Made by a program: the position numbers and the translations under genes. A DNA stretch of 64,000 bases from positions 2,581,001-2,645,000 of the forward strand of contig NZ_LR027382.1 of assembly GCF_900604385.1 (NCBI RefSeq), read 5' to 3'. Below the pieces are notes generated by a model. It was not told the origin of the DNA and searched no databases. It saw only the letters and a program-made list of their open reading frames with translations. This document shows, piece by piece, positions 34,555 to 42,933 of the stretch. This DNA is from Alistipes megaguti (GTDB taxonomy: Bacteria; Bacteroidota; Bacteroidia; Bacteroidales; Rikenellaceae). The stretch's first letter is position 1. The number at the start of each line of letters is the position of its first letter.

Positions 34555-35159
34555 CGATTCGACGATGGGTGCGCATCACCCCCGCGGGGGCGGTGGTCGA
34601 CGGGGTTCCGGTTCGCCTCGAACCGTCGGAAGATCCGCTGCTGGTGGCCCTCTACCGCCAACGGGTGGGCGGCTATCCGAAGTTTTTCAAGATGGATCCG
34701 CTGTGCCGGGCGGGTTTCATCGCCTCGGAGTTGCTGCTCGACGGAGAGACGTCGCGTTTCGAGCCGCGGGAGGATCGGGCCGTGGTGCTTTTCACGCAGA
34801 GCGGCTCGTTTGCCAGCGACAGCCACTACGAGCGGACGATTGCCGATGCGGCGGATTACTACCCCAGCCCGGCGGTTTTCGTCTATACGCTGGCCAACAT
34901 CCTGACGGGCGAGATTGCCATCCGCAACAAGTACTACGGCGAGACGTCGTGCTACCTGCTCCGACGCGACGAGACGGCGACGCTGGCGGCGACGCTGCGC
35001 GAGACGTTTCTCGATGCGGGAACGCACGAGGCGCTTTGCGGTTGGGTCGACAGCCGGGATGCGGCGCATTTCGAGGCGGTGCTGTTCCTGGTCGGGGAGG
35101 CTCCCGATGGGCTGGAATGGAGCGAAGAGAATATTTGCAGAATTATGAATGACAAATAG
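34548..35159 (+). CDS. Ketosynthase-like small protein (N-terminal KS fold only)
   Basis: 203 residues, half the length of a ketosynthase. The sequence around AVVLFTQSGSFASDSHYERT and SPAVFVYTLANILTGEIAIRNKYYGETSC matches the ketoacyl-synt_2 type of protein found in flexirubin-type clusters. The nucleophile position seems to be Thr/Leu rather than Cys, so it is unlikely to condense by itself. It may act as a partner subunit. Overlaps ketosynthase 2 by 7 nt and precedes ACP 2 by 22 nt. Confidence 0.7.
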   Translation: MLTIRRWVRITPAGAVVDGVPVRLEPSEDPLLVALYRQRVGGYPKFFKMDPLCRAGFIASELLLDGETSRFEPREDRAVVLFTQSGSFASDSHYERTIADAADYYPSPAVFVYTLANILTGEIAIRNKYYGETSCYLLRRDETATLAATLRETFLDAGTHEALCGWVDSRDAAHFEAVLFLVGEAPDGLEWSEENICRIMNDK

Positions 35160-35181
35160 TTGATAAAGGTTATATAAAGTT

Positions 35182-35439
35182 ATGGAAGAACTTGTTTTGG
35201 AACTCAAGAACGCCATCATCGAGGCGTTGAATCTCGAAGAGGTGAAACCCGAGGATATCGACAACGATGCCCCGCTGTTCGGCGACGGACTGGGGCTGGA
35301 TTCGATCGATGCGCTGGAGTTGATCGTGCTGATGGAGAAGCGCTACGGCATCAAGCTGCAGGATCCGGCCGCCGGACGTGAGATCTTCCGCAGCATCAAT
35401 GTCATGGCCGACTACATCGCCAAACACCGCACGAAATAA
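35182..35439 (+). CDS. Acyl carrier protein 2
   Basis: 85 residues. The carrier Ser41 is in GDGLGLDSIDALELIVLMEKRYGIKL. Its sequence differs clearly from ACP 1 (LDSID instead of IDSLD), so the two ACPs may serve different steps or chains, as in E. coli-type clusters, which also have two. It is followed by ketosynthase 3 after 12 nt. Confidence 0.92.
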   Translation: MEELVLELKNAIIEALNLEEVKPEDIDNDAPLFGDGLGLDSIDALELIVLMEKRYGIKLQDPAAGREIFRSINVMADYIAKHRTK

Positions 35440-35451
35440 CCCGCTCAGACC

Positions 35452-36657
35452 ATGAACGAACCGATCTGGATCACGGGTGCCGGAATCGTCTCGGCGATCG
35501 GTCTGGACAAGGCCGCAACGCTCGATGCGCTGCGGCACGGCCGGACGGGCATCGGGACGATGCACCACCTGCGGAGCGAACACCGCGAATTCCCGGTCGG
35601 CGAGGTGCAGCTCTCCGACGAGGAGCTTGCGGCCCGCCTGGGAATCGCTCCCGGAACGCCGACCATCCGCACGGCCCTGCTGGGGATGCTGGCCCTCGGG
35701 GAGGCGCTCGACGAGGCCCGGCTGACGGAGGAGGAGCTTCCGCATGCGGCCTTTGTCTCGGGGACGACCGTCGGCGGCATGGACCGCAGCGAATGCTACT
35801 ATCCGGACTTCCTGGCCAACGATTCGCGGAACGTCTACATCGCCATGCACGACTGCGGCGCCTCGACGGAGCTGATTGCCGATCGGTTCGGCCGTTTCGG
35901 GTTTGTCGCCACCCCGTCGACGGCCTGTTCGTCGGCGCTCAATGCCATCATTCTGGGAGCCAGTCTGATCCGTAGCGGGGAGTTCGATATCGTGGTGGCC
36001 GGGGGCAGTGAGTGCCTGACGAAGTTCCACCTGAACGGGTTCAATGCGCTGATGATCCTCGACCGGGAGCCGTGCCGGCCGTTCGACGCCACGCGCGCCG
36101 GACTGAATCTGGGTGAAGGAGCCGCCTATGTGGTGTTGGAGCGTGCTTCGTCGGCCCGTCGGCGGGACGTTGCGGCCCATGCGACGCTCGACGGCTGGGG
36201 CAACGACTGCGACGCCTTCCACCAGACGGCCTCGTCGCCCGACGGCGAGGGGGCCTTCCGGGCCATGCGCGATGCGCTGGCCGATGCAGGGCTCGGCCCC
36301 GAAGCGGTCGATTACGTCAATGCCCACGGTACGGGCACGCCGAACAACGACGCCAGTGAAAGCGCGGCGCTGCGACGGTTGTTCGGCGACCGGGTGCCGC
36401 CCTTTTCGTCGACGAAATCCTTCACGGGCCACACGACCAGCGCCTCGGGAGCTATCGAGACGGTGATCTGCCTGCTGGCGCTGCGGCATCAGTTCCTGCC
36501 GGTGAACCTGAACTGGCACGAACCGATGGAGGAGGGGCTCCGCCCGGTGGTGGAGAGCCGCCCGCAGGGGAAGATCCGCCACGTGCTGTGCAATTCGTTC
36601 GGATTCGGCGGCAACGATTCGTCGCTGTTACTTTCAAGAAAGGAGGAGGAGTCATGA
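35452..36657 (+). CDS. 3-oxoacyl-ACP synthase (ketosynthase 3, ApeO/R-like)
   Basis: 401 residues with an intact triad: Cys159 (PSTACSSALNA), His292 (NAHGTGTPNND) and His327 (KSFTGHTTSASG). The end is CNSFGFGGNDSSLLL. It lies next to a chain-length-factor-like protein (4-nt overlap), so the two probably form the heterodimer that builds the polyene chain. Confidence 0.92.
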   Translation: MNEPIWITGAGIVSAIGLDKAATLDALRHGRTGIGTMHHLRSEHREFPVGEVQLSDEELAARLGIAPGTPTIRTALLGMLALGEALDEARLTEEELPHAAFVSGTTVGGMDRSECYYPDFLANDSRNVYIAMHDCGASTELIADRFGRFGFVATPSTACSSALNAIILGASLIRSGEFDIVVAGGSECLTKFHLNGFNALMILDREPCRPFDATRAGLNLGEGAAYVVLERASSARRRDVAAHATLDGWGNDCDAFHQTASSPDGEGAFRAMRDALADAGLGPEAVDYVNAHGTGTPNNDASESAALRRLFGDRVPPFSSTKSFTGHTTSASGAIETVICLLALRHQFLPVNLNWHEPMEEGLRPVVESRPQGKIRHVLCNSFGFGGNDSSLLLSRKEEES

Positions 36658-37691
36658 GACGCATCTATATCCGGGCTGCGGAACAGATTTCGCTGCAGCA
36701 GCCTCTGAGCGAGGCCTGGATGGAGTCGCCCGTGCGGGTCGACGCGCCGTGGGCCCCGGCTCAGGATCCCGATTTCAGGGCGTGGCTCTCGGCGGGCGAA
36801 AGCCGCCGGCTGGGGCGCATCCTCAAACGGGCGCTGGTGAGTCTGCTGACCATTGTCCGCAAGACGGGCGTCGAACATCCCGATGCGATCTGTGTCGGCA
36901 CGGGACTGGGCTGCATGGTCAATACGGAGCGGATTCTCGAAACGCTGTGCAACGAGGGCGAATCGATGGTCAGCCCCACGCACTTCATGCAGTCGACCCA
37001 CAATACGATCGCCTCGCTGCTGGCCATCCACACGCGGTCGCACGGCTACAACATCACTTATTCGCACAAGGATCTCTCGTTCGATCTGGCGCTGCTGGAT
37101 GCCTGGTTGCAGTTCCGGCAGGGGCGGATCCATACGGCCGTGGTCGGCGGATACGACGAGTTGACGGCGTCGTACTACACGCTGTTGCGGCGCATCGGCT
37201 ATCTGGGTGCCGAGGGCGAGGGCCCGGGGTCGGAGGCTACGGCAACGTTGCTCGTGACGGATGATCGGAGCGATGCGCTGTGCGAACTGGCCGGTCTGCG
37301 GATCCTCTACCGGCCGGGCAACGGGGAGCTGCACGAAGCGCTCGACCGTCTGCTGGACGAGGCGGGAGTCACCCGCGACGCGCTTTCGGGCGTGGTGACG
37401 GGTGTCAACGGCCATCGGGCCAACGACGCCTTCTACGAGCGATTCACCGCGCAGCTGCTGCCCGGCGTCCCGACGCTGCATTACAAACACCTCTTCGGAA
37501 CGAGCTACACGGCACCGGCCTATGCCCCCTACGTGGCGGCCCATTGTCTCCACCGGGGCGTTATTCCGCCGACGCTCGTCTGCGGCACTACCCCGCTGCG
37601 CGACGGAGCGCCGCAGACGCTGCTGCTGGTCAACCAGCGCGACGGCAAACAATGGTCCCTTCAACTGCTTCGGAGCGTATGTGGAAACTGA
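36654..37691 (+). CDS. Chain-length-factor-like ketosynthase homologue (Cys replaced by Gln)
   Basis: 345 residues, ketosynthase fold. At the nucleophile position the sequence reads PTHFMQSTHNTIA with Gln113 instead of Cys, the classical mark of chain-length factors. The first His motif is degraded (VNGHRAND), while KHLFGTSYTAPA remains near the end. It should pair with ketosynthase 3 and set the chain length (ApeC-like). Its ATG overlaps the TGA of that gene. Confidence 0.85.
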   Translation: MRRIYIRAAEQISLQQPLSEAWMESPVRVDAPWAPAQDPDFRAWLSAGESRRLGRILKRALVSLLTIVRKTGVEHPDAICVGTGLGCMVNTERILETLCNEGESMVSPTHFMQSTHNTIASLLAIHTRSHGYNITYSHKDLSFDLALLDAWLQFRQGRIHTAVVGGYDELTASYYTLLRRIGYLGAEGEGPGSEATATLLVTDDRSDALCELAGLRILYRPGNGELHEALDRLLDEAGVTRDALSGVVTGVNGHRANDAFYERFTAQLLPGVPTLHYKHLFGTSYTAPAYAPYVAAHCLHRGVIPPTLVCGTTPLRDGAPQTLLLVNQRDGKQWSLQLLRSVCGN

Positions 37692-38032
37692 TCTCACTGG
37701 CCTTCGTGCAGTCGGTCCTGATGGTGGCCAGCCAGCTGCTGCAGAAGATTGCCGTCACCCGCGCGGGGGATTTTTCGTGGAGCTGGGGATGGTTCTACCG
37801 GTTCTTTGCCAACTTCTACATGATCGGCAGCGGCGTGTGCTTTGCGGCCACGGCCTTCTGCTGGCTGTATCTGCTGAAGCGCTATCCGTTCAGCATGGTC
37901 TACCCGATGTTGAGCCTGGCCTACGTGATGGGAATGCTGGCGGCCATGCTCTTTTTTCACGAACAGATTCCGCTGACCCGTTGGATCGGCATTGCGCTGA
38001 TCATGGCGGGCTGCGTATTGATAGCCAGATAA
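37679..38032 (+). CDS. Small four-helix membrane protein, EamA/ArnE-like
   Basis: 117 residues with four hydrophobic helices (about 4-20, 35-58, 66-84, 95-115) and motifs MVYPMLSLAYVMGMLAAMLFFHEQIP and WIGIALIMAGCVLI. These resemble the half-size DMT proteins such as ArnE/ArnF that flip lipid-linked sugars. It may help move a lipid-bound intermediate across the inner membrane. Overlaps the preceding gene by 13 nt. Confidence 0.75.
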   Translation: MWKLISLAFVQSVLMVASQLLQKIAVTRAGDFSWSWGWFYRFFANFYMIGSGVCFAATAFCWLYLLKRYPFSMVYPMLSLAYVMGMLAAMLFFHEQIPLTRWIGIALIMAGCVLIAR

Positions 38033-38036
38033 CAGG

Positions 38037-38690
38037 ATGAAACACAGGCTGATTCTTTGCATGATGCTCCTGACACTTGTCCCGGCGCTTGTTCCGGTGT
38101 TCGCCCGGGGGCAGAACCGCGCGCAGGCGGCATCGCCGGAGGAGATCATCGCCGCGATCGACCGCAGCGCCTCTTCGCTGCGGAGCCTGCGGTGCGACTT
38201 CGTGCAGACCAAGGAGCTCTCGCTGCTGCAGGATCGGATGGTCTCGCAGGGGGTGATGTACTACCGGCAGGCGGGCGGTCAACTGCGTTGGGAGTATCGG
38301 ACGCCGTACCGTTATACGTTTGTTCTGAACGGCGATCGGGTGATGATGCGCTCCGACGGACGGACCGACGTCGTAGAGACCTCCGCCAACCGGATGTTCC
38401 GCGAGATAGCCCGGATGATGATGAGTACGCTGACGGGCCGCTGTCTGACGGCCACGTCGGATTTCGATATCCGGGTCCGTGCCGAAAAGGGGCTGTGGAT
38501 TGCGGAACTGACCCCCCGGCGGCGTGAGATGACGCAGTTTTTTGCCCGGGTGAATCTCTGCTTCGACCCGGAACGCCAGCTGGTCACCCGGGTGGAGATG
38601 GTCGAGGCGGGCGGCGACCGGACGGTGATCGAACTGAAGAACGTGCAACGGAATGCGACGATTGACGAGAGCGTTTTTGCCATTGATTAG
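38037..38690 (+). CDS. Periplasmic LolA-like lipid/lipoprotein carrier
   Basis: 217 residues. A signal peptide (MKHRLILCMMLLTLVPALVPVFARG) precedes a LolA-type half-barrel (SLRSLRCDFVQTKELSLLQDRMVSQGVMYYRQAGGQLRWEY and a late RVEMVEAGGDRTVIELKNVQRN). In aryl-polyene clusters the homologue is ApeL, proposed to carry the product through the periplasm. Four nt after the membrane protein. Confidence 0.85.
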   Translation: MKHRLILCMMLLTLVPALVPVFARGQNRAQAASPEEIIAAIDRSASSLRSLRCDFVQTKELSLLQDRMVSQGVMYYRQAGGQLRWEYRTPYRYTFVLNGDRVMMRSDGRTDVVETSANRMFREIARMMMSTLTGRCLTATSDFDIRVRAEKGLWIAELTPRRREMTQFFARVNLCFDPERQLVTRVEMVEAGGDRTVIELKNVQRNATIDESVFAID

Positions 38691-39126
38691 TCTGATGCTG
38701 TGGAGCATCGGAACGCTGACGGCCGCCGGTCGGCAACCCTTCTTCCCGACGGCCGAGGGCCAGCGGGCGGAGTATGCCGTGACGCTGGATTTCGGACGGG
38801 CTCACCTCACGGGTGTTTGCGTGGCCAAGTGTCTCGATGGCGAGATCGTGGGCACGCTGATGAACGAATTCGGGATCCGGGCCTTCGATTTCCGCTGCAA
38901 TCCGCACGGCGGGCGGGTCGAACTCTCGAATCTGATGGCGATGCTCGACCGGTGGTATATCCGCCGCACGCTGCGTCGCGATCTTGCGCTGCTGCTGCGC
39001 TGCGGGGCGCCCGAACGGCCGTTGAAACACCGGGGGCGCCTCCTGGAACTCCGTCCGGACGGAACGCTGTCGCTGACCCATCTGCGCCGGACGCTGACGC
39101 TCGGATTCACCCGGCTGAACCCCTAA
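38653..39126 (+). CDS. Secreted protein of unknown function in the polyene cluster
   Basis: 157 residues. A basic start and hydrophobic stretch (MRRLTRAFLPLISLMLWSIGTLTAAG) form a signal peptide, so it is periplasmic. The remainder is rich in Arg and Leu, with segments YAVTLDFGRAHLTGVCVAKCLDGE and HLRRTLTLGFTRLNP. I do not recognise a domain. Its length and place after LolA recall the DUF3261-type proteins of aryl-polyene clusters, but this is only a guess. It overlaps the LolA end by 38 nt. A start at 38695 would shorten the signal peptide. Confidence 0.7.
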   Translation: MRRLTRAFLPLISLMLWSIGTLTAAGRQPFFPTAEGQRAEYAVTLDFGRAHLTGVCVAKCLDGEIVGTLMNEFGIRAFDFRCNPHGGRVELSNLMAMLDRWYIRRTLRRDLALLLRCGAPERPLKHRGRLLELRPDGTLSLTHLRRTLTLGFTRLNP

Positions 39127-39136
39127 AACGATCGAC

Positions 39137-39532
39137 ATGAAACTGAAAGACGGATTTTTCTACCTTGAAAATACGACGACGGCCGACGGCGAGACCCACT
39201 GTGATCTCCGCCTCGATGCCTGCCATCCGATCTACCGGGCCCACTTCCCGGGCAACCCCATCACGCCGGGCGTCTGCCTGATACAGCTGGTTGCCGAGCT
39301 GCTCGAAGGTGTTGTCGGACGGCAGCTGGCCCTGAAGCGCATCGTCAACGTGAAGTTCCAGCACGTCCTCTCGCCCGTCGAGCATCCGACCTGCCGGGTG
39401 ACGTTCCGCAGCATCGAGCCCGACGGGGGCGTCTGGAAGGTCAGGGCCGTGGTCCGAGCCGCAGCGATGCAGTTTGCCCAGTTGTCGATGATTTTCGAAG
39501 AATCTGCGAACGATGCGCCCGAAAGCCGATAA
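39137..39532 (+). CDS. Hot-dog dehydratase, ApeI/FabA-like
   Basis: 131 residues. HPIYRAHFPGNPITPGVCLIQLVAELL contains the catalytic His of the FabZ family (HFPGNP). The Glu position reads Gln (LIQ) as in many FabZ-like subunits. It should act as 3-hydroxyacyl-ACP dehydratase together with the other hot-dog protein. In E. coli-type clusters ApeI and ApeP form a heterodimer with shared sites, and a similar pair may exist here because this protein keeps the His and the other the Glu. Confidence 0.78.
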   Translation: MKLKDGFFYLENTTTADGETHCDLRLDACHPIYRAHFPGNPITPGVCLIQLVAELLEGVVGRQLALKRIVNVKFQHVLSPVEHPTCRVTFRSIEPDGGVWKVRAVVRAAAMQFAQLSMIFEESANDAPESR

Positions 39533-40265
39533 AACCGTTGCCGAGCCGCGCTTCTGCGCCGTGATCCCGACCTACAACAACGCCGGGACACTGATGGACG
39601 TCGTGCGGCGAACCCATGCGCAGCTGGACGATATCGTGGTGGTCGACGACGGTTCGACGGATGGTACGGCCGCCCTGCTGGCCGCCTCGCCGGTGCCCGT
39701 TGCGGTGGTCCGCTGCGGCCGGAACCGCGGCAAGGGGCACGCTCTGCGCGAAGGGTTCCGCCGGGCGCGGGCCGAAGGCTTCACCCACGCCGTGACGATC
39801 GACGCCGACGGGCAGCACTACCCCGAGGATTTGCCGCGGTTGCTGGCCGCCGCACGGGAGGACCCCGCGGCGCTGATCGTCGGCAGCCGGCCGCTCGACC
39901 ACGCGAACATGCCGCGCGGCAACACCTTCGCCAACCGCTTTTCGAACTTCTGGTTCCGCGTGCAGACGGGGATCGACCTGCCCGACACGCAGACCGGACT
40001 GCGCATCTACCCGCTGGCCGGACTTCGGGGCGAGCGGTGGATGACCTCGCGCTACGAGGCCGAACTCGAACTGCTGGTGGCATCGGCGTGGGCCGGAGTG
40101 CGGCTGCGGCCCGTGACGGTGCGGGTGGACTACCCCGAGGATCGGGTGAGCCACTTCCGGCCGACGCTCGACTTTCTGCGCATTTCGCTGCTCAATACCC
40201 TGTTGTGCCTGCTGGCCGTGGTCTACGGCTGGCCCCGGACGCTGCTGAGAAAACTGTTGCGATGA
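39513..40265 (+). CDS. Glycosyltransferase family 2 (DPM1-like)
   Basis: 250 residues. The GT2 fold is shown by FCAVIPTYNNAGTLMDVV, IVVVDDGSTDGT, GKGHALREGFRRA and TIDADGQHYPED (the metal-binding Asp-x-Asp). A final SRYEAELELLVASAWAG, an amphipathic region and a basic LLRKLLR tail suggest membrane contact. It may glycosylate the lipid carrier or product. Overlaps the dehydratase by 20 nt. Confidence 0.87.
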   Translation: MRPKADKTVAEPRFCAVIPTYNNAGTLMDVVRRTHAQLDDIVVVDDGSTDGTAALLAASPVPVAVVRCGRNRGKGHALREGFRRARAEGFTHAVTIDADGQHYPEDLPRLLAAAREDPAALIVGSRPLDHANMPRGNTFANRFSNFWFRVQTGIDLPDTQTGLRIYPLAGLRGERWMTSRYEAELELLVASAWAGVRLRPVTVRVDYPEDRVSHFRPTLDFLRISLLNTLLCLLAVVYGWPRTLLRKLLR

Positions 40266-41437
40266 GTGCCGACATCCATACCTCCCGAACCGTGCCGCTG
40301 ACGGCCCGACGGATCGCATACTCCCTGTATTCGATCCTCTTTCTGTGTGTGAGCATGTTTCTGCTGGTGCTGCCGGCCACCTACCTCTATTTTCTGATCG
40401 GCGGCTCGACGGAGCGCAAGCGCATGCGCCTGCACCGTTTCATCTGTCGGGCGTCGCGCTATGTCATCCGCCGGGTGCCGGGCACGACCTTCACGCTGAA
40501 CAACGCCGCCGGTGAACGCTTCGAGCGGCCGGCCGTCATCCTGAGCAACCACCAGTCGCACCTCGATCTGATGTGCATCCTGATGCTGACGCCGCGGCTG
40601 GTCGTGCTGACCAACGACTGGGTCCACCGCAATCCGATCTACGGACTGGTGATCCGCCGGGCGGAGTTTTACGCTGTTTCGGACGGCATCGAGGCCAATC
40701 TCGACCGGTTGGCCGACCTCGTGCGGAGGGGCTATTCGATCGTCGTCTTCCCCGAGGGAACGCGTTCGCCCGACTGCCGGATCCAACGCTTCCACCGCGG
40801 GGCCTTCTACCTGGCCGAGCGGCTGCATCTGGATCTGCTGCCGATCTTCCTGCACGGCATCGGCCACGTCCTCCCGAAACAGGATTTCATGCTTCGTCAG
40901 GGAGCGATGTATACCGAGATCGGCCGGCGCATAGCCCCCGACGATCCGCGCTTCGGCACCGACTACCGCTCCCGGACTTCGGCCGTGCGCCGTCTTTACC
41001 AGACCCGTTACGCCGAGATCTGCGCCCGGCTCGAAACGGCCGGCTACTATGCGTGGTATGTCGGCGAAAAGTACCGCACGGCGGGATGGCGGGCCCATCG
41101 GCAGGCGTGTCGGCTGCTGCGGCGCAACGACAATTTCCGTTCGACGATCGACACGGCCCCGGCAGCCGGATCCGTGCGGATCGACGACGCCGGGCGGGGC
41201 GAATTTGCCCTGCTCTATGCGCTGGTGCATCCGCAGACGGAGGTCTATGCCGTCGAATCCGACCCGAAGCTCCGCGCCGTGGCTCTTCGGGCGCTGTCGC
41301 TTCCGCCGAACCTGCACGTCTGCGATCCGGCGGCGGAGGTGCCCTCCACGACGCTCCGCTATCGGCTCTCCGACGGACGGAGCGGCAGTCCGGATAACGG
41401 CTCCGGCGACGGAGTCATAAACGTGAGGGTGTTATGA
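40262..41437 (+). CDS. PlsC-type acyltransferase with Rossmann-like C-terminal appendix
   Basis: 391 residues. One membrane helix (about 24-46) is followed by a 1-acylglycerol-phosphate acyltransferase domain: the catalytic H-x4-D in LSNHQSHLDLM, FPEGTRSPD and LLPIFLHGIGHVLPKQDFMLRQG. After about residue 285 comes a separate part of about 100 residues (GEFALLYALVHPQTEVYAVESDPKLR and the segment up to the end) that looks like part of a nucleotide- or SAM-binding fold. The same appendix recurs at the end of the MMPL exporter in this cluster. ATGA overlap with the glycosyltransferase. Confidence 0.85.
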   Translation: MSADIHTSRTVPLTARRIAYSLYSILFLCVSMFLLVLPATYLYFLIGGSTERKRMRLHRFICRASRYVIRRVPGTTFTLNNAAGERFERPAVILSNHQSHLDLMCILMLTPRLVVLTNDWVHRNPIYGLVIRRAEFYAVSDGIEANLDRLADLVRRGYSIVVFPEGTRSPDCRIQRFHRGAFYLAERLHLDLLPIFLHGIGHVLPKQDFMLRQGAMYTEIGRRIAPDDPRFGTDYRSRTSAVRRLYQTRYAEICARLETAGYYAWYVGEKYRTAGWRAHRQACRLLRRNDNFRSTIDTAPAAGSVRIDDAGRGEFALLYALVHPQTEVYAVESDPKLRAVALRALSLPPNLHVCDPAAEVPSTTLRYRLSDGRSGSPDNGSGDGVINVRVL

Positions 41438-42933
41438 AACGGCGTTGCGTGATTATCGGAAGCGGCCTCGGCGGGCTGTCGTGCGGCGTCATACTGGCCC
41501 GGCACGGGTACGAGGTGACCCTCCTGGAGCAGGATGCCCGGATCGGCGGCTGCCTGCAGTGCTTCCGGCGCGGCGAGGCGAAGTTCGAAACCGGCATGCA
41601 CTTCATCGGCAGCTGCAACGAGGGGGAGGTGCTTTGGCAGCTGTTGCACTACCTCGGGGTCTGGGACGACCTGCAGTTGAGCCCGCTCGATGCGTCCGGG
41701 TACGAGGAGATCGCCCTCCGCGGCGAACGCTTCCGGCTGGCGCAGGGGCGCGAGGCCTTCATCGAAACGCTCGCCGCGCGCTTCCCGGCTGAACGCGACT
41801 CCTTGAGCCGTTATTTCGATCTGGTGGAGCGGATCGCCACGACCTCGGCCCTGCATGCGATGCGGCGGGGCGGAGCCGATCTGGCCATTCTGGCCGAGTA
41901 TCAGATGCGCAGCATCGATTCCGTCCTCGGGGAGTTGATCGCCGATCCGCTGTTGCGCGACGTGCTGGTGGGCAATCTGCCGCTCTACGCCGCCGAACGG
42001 GGCCGCACCCCCTTCTCGACCCACGCCTTCATCACCGATTTCTACAACCGGAGCGCCTTCCGCATTGTGGGCGGGAGCGACGCGCTGGCCGATGCGCTGG
42101 CCCGGGTTCTGACGCGCTGCGGCGGTCGGATCCTGACCCGCAGCCGGGCCCTTCGGATCCGTTGCGATGCGACGGGGGCCCGGGGGGTCGAAACGGCCGA
42201 TGGGGCGTTCCATGCGGCCGATCTGGTGATCTCGACGGCCCATCCGCGGCGTACGCTCGAGATGGTCGACAGCGATCGGATCCGCCCGGCCTACCGCAAC
42301 CGGATCAACGCCCTGCGCAACACGACGGCGGGCTTTACGGTCTATCTGCGCTTCCGGGAGGGGGCGGTCCCCTACCGGAACAGCAACTTCTACGGTTATA
42401 CGACCGATTCGCCCTGGGGCTGTGAGTCCTATACGGAGGAGAGTTGGCCGAAGGGCTATCTCTACATGCATACGTGCCACGAGGCTCATCCCGTGTGGGC
42501 GCGGTGCGGCGTGGTGATCTCCTACATGTCGATCGACGAGCTGACGCCGTGGCTCGACACCCGGGTCGGGCATCGCGGCGAGGCCTACGAGGAGTTCAAG
42601 CGGCGCAAGGCCGAACGGCTGCTGAAGGTTGTCGAGCGGGATTTCCCGGGGTTGCGGCAGCAGGTCGAGGCCTACTGGACCTCGACCCCCTTCACCTACC
42701 GCGACTATACCGGAACCGAGGGCGGCTCGATGTACGGCGTGGTGCACGACGTGCAGGCCGGGGCCGGCGGCCGGGTCTCCCACCGCACGCGCATCCCGAA
42801 CCTGATGCTGGCCGGGCAGAACATCAATTCGCACGGGATTTTGGGCGTTCTGGTCGGGACGCTGGTCGTTTGCGGTGACCTGCTGGGCAGCGGGACGCTC
42901 TATCACGAAATAAACGAAGCAAACCATGGATGA
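41434..42933 (+). CDS. CrtI/CrtISO-like FAD-dependent oxidoreductase 1
   Basis: 499 residues. The FAD-binding Rossmann motif is IIGSGLGGLSCGVILARHGYEVTLLEQ (residues 7-33). The carotenoid-desaturase/isomerase family shows in GGCLQCFRRGEAKFETGMHFIG and in the C-terminal second dinucleotide-binding region LMLAGQNINSHGILGVL. It may dehydrogenate, saturate or isomerise the conjugated chain. Such enzymes are not required in known E. coli-type aryl-polyene synthesis. Starts in an ATGA overlap with the acyltransferase. Confidence 0.87.
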   Translation: MKRRCVIIGSGLGGLSCGVILARHGYEVTLLEQDARIGGCLQCFRRGEAKFETGMHFIGSCNEGEVLWQLLHYLGVWDDLQLSPLDASGYEEIALRGERFRLAQGREAFIETLAARFPAERDSLSRYFDLVERIATTSALHAMRRGGADLAILAEYQMRSIDSVLGELIADPLLRDVLVGNLPLYAAERGRTPFSTHAFITDFYNRSAFRIVGGSDALADALARVLTRCGGRILTRSRALRIRCDATGARGVETADGAFHAADLVISTAHPRRTLEMVDSDRIRPAYRNRINALRNTTAGFTVYLRFREGAVPYRNSNFYGYTTDSPWGCESYTEESWPKGYLYMHTCHEAHPVWARCGVVISYMSIDELTPWLDTRVGHRGEAYEEFKRRKAERLLKVVERDFPGLRQQVEAYWTSTPFTYRDYTGTEGGSMYGVVHDVQAGAGGRVSHRTRIPNLMLAGQNINSHGILGVLVGTLVVCGDLLGSGTLYHEINEANHG

